Source of the DNA: Asterias amurensis | Taxonomy: Eukaryota; Echinodermata; Asteroidea; Forcipulatida; Asteriidae | Direction of reading: 5' to 3' | NCBI RefSeq assembly: GCF_032118995.1 | Contig: NC_092660.1 | Location: 3,301,501-3,365,500, forward strand | DNA length: 64,000 nt | Shown: positions 1 through 12,000 of the stretch, piece by piece | Layout of the letters: the number at the start of each line of letters is the position of its first letter | Position numbering within the stretch: position 1 is the stretch's first letter | Notes under the pieces: model-generated | Seen by the model: only the letters and a program-made list of their open reading frames with translations | Database searches by the model: none | Told to the model about the DNA's origin: nothing | Translations under genes and position numbers: made by a program

Positions 1-215
1 TGTTGCAGTTTTTGGGAAATGAGTAAAACAATGTCATGAAAATAATTTTCGTCTCATGAGACGAAAATTATTTTATTCGTTTACAAACGTATTTTCATGA
101 CATTGTTTTACTCATTTCTCAAATACTACAGCACCTCAGTAAGTAATATTTGAAGGGAAGCTTTCCACTATCATTATCTTCAAACCGTGTAAGTTTAATG
201 TAAATCTATGGACAT
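1..215. mobile_element. MITE family D copy with nested palindromes
   Basis: Outer arms GAAATGAGTAAAACAATGTC and its inverse flank a perfect 32-nt palindrome at 41-72 (AATAATTTTCGTCTCA and inverse). It then continues with AGCTTTCCACTATCATTATC and AAACCGTGTAAGTTTA as in the copy at 27428. The left end is cut by the window. Confidence 0.6.
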
Positions 216-599
216 TTTGAAAAGGTACCCAAATCCTCTAAATGAAGTAATTAGGCATAAGCCTATTCAATGTCGATATCCTTTCTAGCTCCGTGTCCCT
301 ATGTAGGGCCTATGTAACCATGTAAATGTATATGAATTTGCAACTTAGTACTCAACGTTCACTGAATGTTATATATTCTATCAAGATTGCATAAGCATAA
401 CACAGCTAGCTAAAAGAGTATATTTTGAAATAACCCCACAATTTTTTTCTGTTAGTGTTGACTATACATTAGATAAGGAAACTGGTTACAGTAAGACCGC
501 ATGACTTCATCATAGGAAAATATTTGGACTATTGATCACGTAACACAATGGCTAAGATCCGCTTAAGCTTAAAATTCGATAACTTATCGATCGTATGGT

Positions 600-885
600 G
601 GGACAGTTCGATAATGAGTGAGGCAAAAGAACTCTAATAGAACAGAACTGACTCCGCGGCAGTAACCACGATCCTATAAGCTAAAGTAGTAGTCCAGTCT
701 AATTTCTATACCATCCGCCCTGGTAATAGTTAAAAAGCAGGACAGTTCTTTTCAGAACTGAGAAGTCTCCCGAACCTCCGTTTATCTACTCCGCGGCAGT
801 AGAATAAAGTAAGACAGTTCCCTAAGAACAACTCTACCTGGCAAGTAGATACACACATGGTGTTACCGCAAACCAAATATACATT
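600..885 (-). mobile_element. Repeat family F (ACACCATGTG)
   Basis: The minus strand reads GGTAACACCATGTGTG, ACTTGCCAGGTAGAG, CTACTGCCGCGGAGTAG and GGACTACTACTTTAGCTTAT; matches 53912-54150 closely in order. Confidence 0.6.
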
Positions 886-1256
886 GATACCTCACCATGC
901 AATGCCTCAAATCCTATATAACTCTAATAGTGTTAAGATGCAAACTATTGTAGTTGGGGAAGACATAGACCACTATAACATCGTTCTTCCTTAAAGGCAC
1001 TGGCATTGGTAATTACTCAAAAGACTTCTAGCTTCATATGCTCTTATTTAAACAAAATTGCGCTTTAGACTAAACTTTTAAGATATTGTCGGTTGGTTTA
1101 ATCAATTGTAAATATTTGAAAGGATTATATCGACTATGAGAGTATTGATTATGAATCCTTAATTTCAATCAAACCTACGCAACAATGTGGTTTCTGTACT
1201 TTGCTTCTATTACTGTTACTCGATCTCTTTTTATGGTAATGTTATTTGTTTTATTA

Positions 1257-1590
1257 TAATGAGTCATTTGAATTTGTAGAAGAACTTAAAGGGGATGTTG
1301 TCCGTTTTATTTCATTGCCTTTTATTTAATTTTGTTTCCTTTGTATTATTTTAGTTCGTTTTATTTGTTATAGGCCTATGTTTATTTTGTTTATGTTGTT
1401 TTGTTTGGGCCGTTTACATTTTTATTTGAACTTTATAACTGTCTTCACACAACCTTTTTGCATAATGAGTCATTTACATTTCTAGACGAAGTTAAAGGAG
1501 ATGTTTTTCGTTTGATTTCATTGCCTTTAGTTTAACTTTGTTTCCTTTTTATTATTTTAGTTCGTTTTATTTGTTACAGGCCTATGATAA
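1257..1590. repeat. Direct repeat of about 125 bp, two copies 204 bp apart
   Basis: ATAATGAGTCATTTGAATTT at 1257 and ATAATGAGTCATTTACATTT at 1461, both running to TAGTTCGTTTTATTTGTTA and AGGCCTATG. Confidence 0.65.
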
Positions 1591-2887
1591 AAATCGTGAA
1601 TGTCACAGATTTACATAAAACTTACACGGTCTAATAATGATAGTAGAAAACATCCCTTGAAATATTTCTGTCTGAAATTTCACATTGTACGAGAATTAAA
1701 TAATCTAATTTCGCGTTTTGAGTTTATCGCTCGGTGAGCGTTTTATTCATTTTCGTTTTGGCATCGACGCAAAATTTGTTTTCGGTGTTTCACAATTCTC
1801 TCGTGACCCAGATGGCCGATTAATATCAAACTTCTACAGGTTTATCAGTATATGTATATGGTGGATTACATAAAGTGCCTACACTGCCAGCAACTTTTTT
1901 GCTAGCAAAACCAACTCTGTAATGTTATAAATAACTGTTTTCACACAACCTTTTTGATTAGCCTTTAAAAAAAAATTGGCATATTATTTAGTTGTCTTGT
2001 ACAGGTAGAGAGTAGCCACAGGAGGTAAGAACTTCCTAGCTCGATACAGCCAACCTATTCGCATGGAAGCACTCTTGGCACAATGATCCGACAGACCTAT
2101 AATGATACAACATGGTTGGTGGAAGACCACTGTGGCAAAGAATTGTTGTATCAAGAGAGACATAAATAATTGTCTTCATATGTCACAAGCTGTCATGAGT
2201 TGAATAAACATAGTAAGGATAACATCAAAAATACAAATAAATAAATATACACAAATAAAATAAATCACAGTATGTAAGTTCTTGGCTTTATTTATGCATA
2301 TAATCAGCAAAATTAGGTCTTGTTCATAATTACTTTCTATATTATTTGCTATTAACTTGTGTACTATGTATTTATCTTTGACCATATTATTGTTCTATGG
2401 TAGAGACTTGAGCCCTTTTCGCATGAGAGCCGAAGACCAACGTCCCTTGTTGTAGGCGTCTGTTGTCTGTCCCAAAGGTTGTTTGCGATTTCATGACCAA
2501 CATTCACACGATCAAACACACTGCATTTCCGACGTTCGTTGTTTATAAATGCGAGATCACACTGTTTGTTGTTTATCAGTTAGCTGGTGCTCTGTCAGTG
2601 TCCCGTTTAGTGTCATGATTTTGCTTTAGGTTACCATCGATCGTTTTCGTGAATACAACACATCCTTTCTCTTTCCTTGTGAAGATTTTGTACTGTTCAC
2701 AAGCAAAACTGCTCATCTCTTTACTTGTTTATCTCAAAATGTCATTTTATAAGTTGGGCTGTTTCGCCATGAGAGGGCTGCAAATGGAGACACAACTGCT
2801 GTAAGAACTAACACAAATGTTAAGTGCAGCTGCATAACATACTGCAGGACAAATAGTTCATTGATCATTGAAAACACTGTAGGATTG

Positions 2888-5800
2888 CTAAAGCAGACTG
2901 GAATATTTCTTTAAGTAGTCGCTTGTAAATGGAGATGCTCTTGGCAAGACGACGAACAGAGGATGGTGAGCCACTAAATATCTGAAATATGAAGACAAGA
3001 ACAGCATTTCTTAAGGCCTATTCACACTATCGACCTTTGATCCGTGTCGAATCTTATCTGGATAGGGTGCGTCTTGGTTCGGTAAAATTTCAACACGGAT
3101 ACAAACAGCTTCGCTTTCACACTAGCTCTGCAGGAAATCAGCTTTTTGGTTACACATGTAACTTTCAATCCGGATATTGTGCGGCCGTTTCACACTGCAA
3201 GGTCTTACGCGGACGAAGCAGGAAGCGTCTACTTTTTATGTACGCAGCGCCTTTTGTACGCGCCATGTACACTCAACTCAAACCCTGTAAGTTATTTGTA
3301 AATCTGTGAACTTTTTTTTTTTTTTCTGTTCCGAAAGTGTATAATGGCTTTAAGTTAAACGAGAACAAAACCGAGGTCATTCATTTTTCCAGTCGTCACA
3401 GACCTGTTAGTCCTCTCTCTAGTATCACATTGAACAATACCTCCATATGCCCAGTGTCAAGTGTTCGCAACCTCGGAGTTTGATACCCATCTTTCACTTA
3501 ACAATTATGTCAGCAATGTATGTAGTGCTGCTTCGTTTGCTCTTCATAGTATCGGCTCTATCAGACAATATCTGAATGTGAATTCTACTGAAAATTTTGT
3601 TCATTCCTTGGTAATATGCTGCATAGATATCTGCAATAGCCTACTTTACGGACTACCGGACACTCAGATTGCCAGATTACAATGCATACAAAATTCAGCG
3701 GGCAGACTTGTCACCAGAACTCGCACTCGGGAATCCATCACACCCATTCTTAAGGATTTACATTGGCTACCAATATGGGCTAGAATTGATTTTAAAGTTT
3801 TGGTTCTGACTTATCAATGTATCCATGGTATTGCCCCTGTTTATCTTCAAAGCTTAGTTCAGGAGTACAAAACAACCAGGAATCTGCGATCTTCAAATAA
3901 ATCCCTTCTGACTCCGCCAGTTATCAAAACCAAGTCGTACGGTTCCCGCTCTTTCCAATATGCAGCAGTTCAGTTATGGAACAGTCTTCCAGAGGTTGTC
4001 AAACAGGCTGAGACATCAGAACAATTTAAAACCCGCTTAAAAACATATCTGTTTACTTTGTACAATAATTGTTGATTTCCTTTTCCAGCGCATAGGGACC
4101 TCTAGGTGATATGCGCTATATAAGAATGGTTTTATTATTATTAGTAGTAGTAGTACTGCCTCAAAATGAGGGGAGGGGGTTACATATAGCATTCGTAATT
4201 TCAATCAAAATTATCAAATTTCCAAAGGGTCTTACCTAGGATCTCGTATGATCTCATTAAGTGATGACTCAGGGTTGATTTGAACGAGTGCTTTGCCCTC
4301 AGAATAATGGAAATACACCTGGAGAATAAAGAATCAAATAGAATCAAATGATTATGCAGCCATGATGTTTGGTCCTTGGATGAATAACATGCCTAGAAAG
4401 AAACTATAAATAAATATTTATAAATACCAGTTCCGCTATTCCCCTTGGTGGAGAGCGCGTCACGTGGGGGTTTTAAACCTTTGATAATGACCAGTAAAAA
4501 GTGTTGAAACATGGGCGTAACACGCGAGCTTGCACCTGTGCTTATAAGACAGTTTCTTCATTCCTATTGGTTGAGAGCAACGGCCGGGACAGTTGTGCCA
4601 CATCACGCAATAAGCGTGACGCGCACAGCAACCTCCTTATAAGGACTTGTTTACCCAAGGGCCCTACCATTTCATAGCTGGAGGGGTGTTGTGTTGAAAG
4701 AAATGATTAATTAAACGGTTGATCAAGACCAGCTGCAGCTGTTTAACTAATTGTTTTCGGATACACTTGTGGGGGTTAGCCCACAACCTCGTTCCAAGGG
4801 GTGATCGATCACGCCATGCCATTTTGGCCCATGAAAATGAGGATGCATACTACTACTACTACTACACACACGAATACATATCCGAAAGCTGTCCCAGTCA
4901 TAAAAATGCAACACAAGTACAGAGCTCAAGGAAAGGACCTTTATCGCACGGCCACGACCCTGCTGGTTTTAAATGGCAGTTTAAGAACTCGTCACTACTC
5001 TTATATTCACTTATCAATAACTCATCTTCAGAGGAATCTTCTCGAGCCCAGTTCACTTACCTGAAGATTCAGCGTCTTGTAGACCTTCATAGTATCCCAG
5101 GGTACACCCTCATCGAACATCAGTTTCAAATGATCAGAAAACCTGTACAACAAGAAAACCAAGCATGAACTAAATAGAGTGAAGAAGCATATTGTTAACT
5201 AGGATTTGAAACTTTGCATGGTGGAAATACGATATGGAAAGGTTTTCGGTAACACCATGTAATGACTATCTCTAATGAGTTGGGGTGGTTCGGGAAAGAA
5301 CCGTTGGTTTCAACACTGAGTTGAAACCAACGGTTCATATTGTTAATCTTGTCGATGAAGGGTTTGGCCACAACCTCTTTCCCACTGTAAGTATGTAGCC
5401 AGCTTCTGTCGTTTCAACAGATGATATCACAGTAAATGTGCCAGCAGTATGTCTGACCTGGTTCCTCCTATCAGGGTGTCTGAGCGTGAAACCAGGCTAT
5501 CTGCTTCTTCTTAAAGGCAGTGTTGGTAATTACCCTAAATATTTATTAGCATAAAAACTTTCTTGGTGACGAGTAATGGGAGAGGTTGATGGTATAAAAC
5601 ATTGTGAGAAACGGCTCCCTCTGAAGTGCCATAGTTTTCGAGAAAGAAGTAATTTTCCACAAATTTGATTTCGTGACCTCAGGTTTAGAACTTGAGGTCT
5701 CGAAATCAACCATCTAAACGCACACAACTTCGTGTGACAAGGGTGTTTTTTTCTTTCATTATTATCTCGCAAGTTCGACGAATGATTGAGCTCAAGTTTT

Positions 5801-6050
5801 CATAGGTTTGTTATTTTACGCATATATGTTGAGATACACCAACTGTGAAGGCTAGTCTTTGACAATTACCAATAGTGTACACTGCCTTTAACTATACACT
5901 CTTGCCTTGCTGAGATGAACAACAAAGAGCCATTCCAACATTTTGCATCTCTTTAGAACTCTGGTGTATGTTTCCCTCCATCCTACAATCTAGACTGTTT
6001 TCAGAAGAATACCATTTCATACCTTGGGCTCCCCTGGGTTGTTTTCATAA

Positions 6051-6085
<35 letters not shown>

Positions 6086-9000
6086 TGTGGCTTCTTATAT
6101 AGCGCACATGTCCGTCACTCAGTGACGTTCCTCGTGCTGTAACATACAGTTTTTCCTGCTGGGACTTCATTTGAGTTATGAGAACTAATTCTGATAGCAC
6201 CATGTAATGTTTTACAAGGTGCTGTGGCGCAATTTGCTGCAGATCGGACCAGGAACACCGGGGCGAACCCCTTCTCTTTTCGATAAGTGCACTGGGTTCT
6301 TTTACATGCATTACATAGCACATGGGACCAAGGGCTTAACGTCTCATCCGTATGAGGAAGCAATGGTGAAGTGTCTTGCTTAAGGACACAAGTGTCACGG
6401 CAGGGGATTCAAACCCACACTCTGCTGATCAGATACCCCAGAGTTTGAATTCATCTTTAAATATTTTCTACTTGGCGTATTTTTTTGTCTCTAGTCAGAC
6501 CACTCACCTGGAGTCTTCATGAAAAGCTGCGATGAAATCACTCTGGCCGTGTTCAGGATAGAGGAAGGTCACGGGCCACGACAGACGCCCCGACTCGTCA
6601 AGATGAATCTTCGCTCCTGTTGGATGCGTTGCCGTGACGACATCAACGATGAGTTGCTCTTGTGTTTTGATCTTCGGGGACCTTGTGTTCTCCTCATTGG
6701 ATTCATTTGGAGTTTGGGCAAATTCAATATTGCGACTCTGGGAAGGAAAGTCACAAAAGGGGTCGAAGTTAGGAATTTAGCCTCCGTTGCAGGCCAGCAG
6801 CCGATGTCACGAAACTTTACGCAACTGCGTAAGTCCACTTGTGCAACGTTTATGGCATAAGTTGCGCCATAAGCATTGCGCAAGAGGACTTAAGAAGTTG
6901 CATAAAGTTTCGTGAAATTGGCTGCAGGTCACATTCAAGACACCGTGCTATGACTCACAACTAGCGCATATTATAACACCCCTTAAAAATATTCTGCCTT
7001 TTCATTGGTTTAGAGCGCGTCACATGATATGTCTTGGTTTTACTAGACGGCAGCCATGTGATAGTGCATCGTTTGCCGTGTGATAGTCCGACCATTATCT
7101 ACTGCTGTTAAGAAATACCAGAGCTTGAGTGCGGTGTTGTTATCCTTTCAGCCACAACACGCATAAGGTAGCATGAGGAAGATAAGCATGAAGTAATGAT
7201 GTAGGAACTAAGGAAGAAATACTTACTTTAATGGCTTCAACTATCTTCATGCTCTTCGCTTTTGCAGACTTTTCTTCAGCTTTACGTTTTCTCTGGTCTC
7301 TTTCCATAACTTTCTGTATTTCACACAAAAAAATATAAAAAAATATGACTTGAAAATAGTGTATAAGTCAACTAACACCTGCCGTGTTCCACGCCAACTA
7401 CAAATTAAATTGCAAGTTTATTACAAAAAACCACAAGAGTAAACTTAGGGTAACAACCCTATGTAAAATATCTTTCGGGAGAAGTGTTGGGTCTGAGAGA
7501 AGAACCAATGTTGTCTCAATGTTTTGAACAGCATACTCTGCTTGTCTTCGAGAGAAACAAAGGCAAGCAGAGTGGAGTATTTGTCCGATACATTAAGACC
7601 ACACCATCCTCCTCAGAACCAACCCTCCTCCCAGCAGAGTTTCACACATAATAATAATATCAAAGTCTTATATAGCGCACGTATCTACCAAACAAGGTAC
7701 TCAAGGCGCTGAGTATATACAAACTTTCAGAAAGATAGGTTATTGCAGTGATGAATTCTGAGACCCAATTATGTAGTGCTTATAAGGGTTTTTAAGGTGC
7801 TACGGCGCATTAAGCAGCCTCAACCAGGAACACCGAGGCGAACCCCTTCTCTTTTCGATAAGTGCACTGGGTTCTTTTACATGCGTTACACAACACATGG
7901 GACCAACGGCTTTACGTCCCATCTGAAGGACGAAGCAATGGTAAAGTGTCTTGCTTAAGGACACAAGTGTCACGGCAGGGGATTCAAACCCACCCTCTGC
8001 TGATCAGAAACACCAGATTTTTAATTCGGTGCTCTTAACCACTCGGCCACAACACTTCCAACATGGTTGTACCCACAATTTAACTTCTGGCTTTGAGCCA
8101 TTGCACGGTTAGTAACACCAGTTTCAGATAAGGAGCGACTCATACTTTACCTAACATATATATTGGCTCGGCTCATGACAAGATCAACGACTGAAACCAA
8201 GGCGCTCCAGAGTCGTTCTGAATGACTGCAACTGTTTCAGGCGTCAAACTTTTCATGTACTTAATAAAGAATTTAGTTTGGAGCGACTCTGGAGCTTCTG
8301 TCTCAAATGGGTGTTATCAACGCTATTTGGTTTGCGGTAATACCATGTGTAGATTTACTTGCTGTATAGATGATGTTCTTTGACGAACTATCTTGCTACA
8401 TTCTATTACCACTTAGTAAACTTTCCAGAACTAAGGAGACTTCTCATTTTTGAAGAGATGCTACACTGGTCATCACTAATGCAAGCACCACATTTCTGCC
8501 CTAAGGTTGTACCCAAAGAATGCCTAGTAACAAAGCACACAAGCCAAAATTCACTGCTAACGCGTGAAATACACTTGACGTAAGCACAGAATTCCCTGCT
8601 TCAGTTAGCATTGATTATTTGCTTACGGTAAGCAAAGCCATGAAATTGGGACCAGGTGATGATGGTGTATCCAGGAATGCCTCCACCATAATTTGAGGAA
8701 GAAGCAAGTTTCTCATTCTCTTGAAAAGCTTTATTCACGTGATGACCTACCAAGTGTTTTACAGCAGTAGACCTCATCTCTAGCACTCTTTTATCATCTG
8801 CTGCAATGTGATCAACAAATTAAGGAAAATTGCAATTATAGTATAAAGCTTAGTGTGGAAGAAATACTCAAACAATACAGGCAGTATACTATCATATGGT
8901 GAAATGATAGACTATTCCATCATGTGCATCATCAAGCTAATCCGCATCCACAGTACTGAAAGGGAAGGTACACGTTTGGTAGTTACTCAAAACAAATATT

Positions 9001-12000
9001 AACTTAAAAACTGACTTGGTAACAAGTATTGGTGAGCTGTTGATAGTATAAACCATCGTGGGAAACAACTCCCTCTGAAGTAACATAGTTTTTGAGAAAG
9101 AGGTAATTTCTCACTAAAATAATAAAAGAGTTCTAGCTAGAAGTCTTTTATTCCTATCTGAAAGCACACAAATTCGTCTAACAAGGGTGTTTTTTCTTTC
9201 ATCATTTTCTTGCAACTTCGATGACCGATTGAGCCCAAATTTTCACAGGCTTGTTATTTCATGCTTATGATGGGATACACCAAGTGAGAAGACTGGTCTT
9301 TGACAATTCCCAAGCGTGTACCTTCCCTTTAAGCAGTATGCAGCATCAAAGTTCAGCTTTCTCCAGAAGATGATCAAAGCATACTAAAAGATGATCAAAG
9401 CATAATTAAAATTTATAACAAATGCTTTATGAAATATGCTTTATAAAAATACATTTTGTACTGTTGCTATAAGATCACACAGCATGAATTTCTTCCATAT
9501 AAATTTAAAAACTACGAAAAACTCTAGTAATAAAGTTGAAGGTACAACCAGGTTTAAAACTCTTTTGGTAAAGTATACTCTCTCTGTCTTCATTTCTCCT
9601 AAAATTGATGAGACTATATCGATTCTTCATAGAGTTTTTTACAAGGCTGTATCTGCATTTTGCCACTATTGTTTTTCTTATGATCAAACATCAAACATCA
9701 CTCTTTTTTTCGACAGGACAGTCATAAAAAGCATGAAATTTCTCATCTTTGGATAAATAAAACTGGCAGAATTTCATAACGATTAAACGAAGGATATCTG
9801 AAGCGCATTATCGCACCATGTAGTTGCATCTTTGTATTTCTCAAGCTTCATACAGCATTCTGCACCTCGGACTAACGCCTTCATATGATTTGGGTTGTGC
9901 TCTATGGCTTTCGTTGCGTCATTCAGGGAAGAACGATGGTTGCCTAGAGATATAAGGAACAAAATCAGAGAGGGTGCGGTTAAAGCCATTGGACACTTTC
10001 TGTACAGAAAAAAAGAAAAGTTCACAGATTCACAAATAACTTACAGGGTTTACAGAAGGTAGTGGTGAAATACTTCTCTTGAAATATTATTCCATGAAAT
10101 GCTTTACTTTTTGAGAAAACAGTAAAACAATATCAATTCTCTTTAACGAGAATTACCGATTTATTTTAAACACATGTCATGACACGGCGAAATGTGCGGA
10201 AACAAGGATGGGTTTTCCCGTTATTTTCTCCCGACTCCGATGACCGATTGAGCCTAAATTTTCACAGGTTTGTTATTTTATATAGAAGTTGTGATACACG
10301 AAGTGTGGGCCTTGGACAATACTGTTTACCGAAAGGGTCCAATGGCTTTAACTACACTTTTAGAAGAAAAAAAACCTAAAAAAAGTGCAGTCTCTATGAG
10401 GAAGTTGATCATTTCTATTGATGGATTGCACTAAGCGTCATATTTGATGAAATGTGCACGCGTGTTATGCTATCATTGGCTAAGAGCTGTGCGTAGCGCG
10501 TACACGTATTCACTTCAGCATCAAATATGGCGGTTGATGACGCTAAGCGCAATCCATCTATTGGAACTTCCAGGGGCAATGACCAGGAGCAACAGAGGTA
10601 TTTTTTGAATGTCCTATTTTGGCTGCAGTTGGTTGACCAGTTGCTGTATAGTGATGCCTCAGCGACAGTCCATTGCAATTAGCGTCGTTGAAGTATCAGG
10701 CTTTTCACAGGTTTGTTATTTTATGCATATGTTGAGATCACCAAGTGAGAAGACTGGTATTTGACAATTACAAATAATGTCCAGTGCCTTTAAGGGGATG
10801 AGACTTTCTTATTTAATCTGGGAAGACTTTATTCTGATTCTACTCACCAAGATGGAAGTTAGCCGCTGCTCTGTTGGTGTACAGCACTGCTCGCAGATTC
10901 CCGTCATCAAACTTGAGCTTCAGTCCTTCGTCGTATGCTTTGATGGCCAGCTTGTATTTCTTCTTCTTGAACCACTGATTACCATCATCTTTGTGACTTC
11001 CTGCCAGCTCTAGAACCAAAATTAATCGCATCATAATTGATTTAAAACCATTTTTTCTTAGGGGAATCTCATCCAATAGAGCTGAACATTAGGGTCATCA
11101 ATATGAAATACAAACAAAAATAATAGAGGATCAGTGAAATATATAAGAATAATTTGGGGGTTAAACAAAATTTTTTTTTACTAGAGCGCCTGACTTTAAC
11201 CTGCGATCTCAAGATAACAAAAGTATTTGAAAAGAGAGATTGATTTCAGAAATGAGACTTATCTTTAGGAGGGTTATCTTTCAAGTTCCGAAAGGAACTT
11301 TTGAATTTTTTTTTTTGGGGGGGGGTGGGGGGGGGGTGGGAGGGGGAGTTGGGAGGGGGTGGGGGTGAGGGGAGGGGGCTCACCTTCAGGGGGGTCATCT
11401 TCAGCGTACTTGATAGCCTGGAATGCAGCAAATAAATCAGCATCTTCAGAACTGGGCTCCTCTGGCATTTCAGAACTAAATATTGGTATCTTCTTCATCT
11501 CCTGCAAAGAATTAAATATAAAAGGTTCCAAATATTATAAATCATTGGTGACTGTCAACCAACTGTGTTTTAAAATCACAACAATTGAGTGGGAAATTAA
11601 ATTTATTGACAAACTTTTTGGCATGTAACTCTGCAGCAAAAAGGCCTCACATGCATTTATGAATGTATGTTATGTGTGTTGGGAATGTTTTAGTGTGTAG
11701 TACAAAGGAAACTTAATTTATGCTGGTTAAATTACCATGAATTGCCTCTTTTGTCAAGCGGGAATAAAAACATCACTCAAAACTGTCAAGCACACGAGAC
11801 AATCACAAGGGTGTTTTTTCTTCCATTTAATATTTATCTCGCAACTTCGACGACCAATTGAGTTAAAATTTTCACAGGTTTGTTTTTTATGCTTGTGGTG
11901 AGATACACCAACTTGTGAGAAGACTGGTGTTTGACAATTAATACCAATAGTATTTCCAGTGTCTTTTTCTACCTCCATGAATCCCATGATAATAATTATA

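Larger units (their letters stand above)
1..2887. other. Spacer downstream of TTC4
   Basis: AT-rich, no supported coding frame. Holds the family D MITE at the left edge, the family F repeat at 600-885 and the 125-bp direct repeat. The part next to 2888 should include the TTC4 3' UTR; a minus-strand AATAAA near 2290 is a distant candidate signal. Confidence 0.6.

Noticed and set aside
2989-3309. 106-aa plus-strand frame
   Set aside because: It runs over the intron side of TTC4 exon 10 and a MITE end; no homology or splice context on the plus strand.
4719-5168. 149-aa plus-strand frame
   Set aside because: Covers TTC4 exon 8 in antisense, with no plus-strand support.
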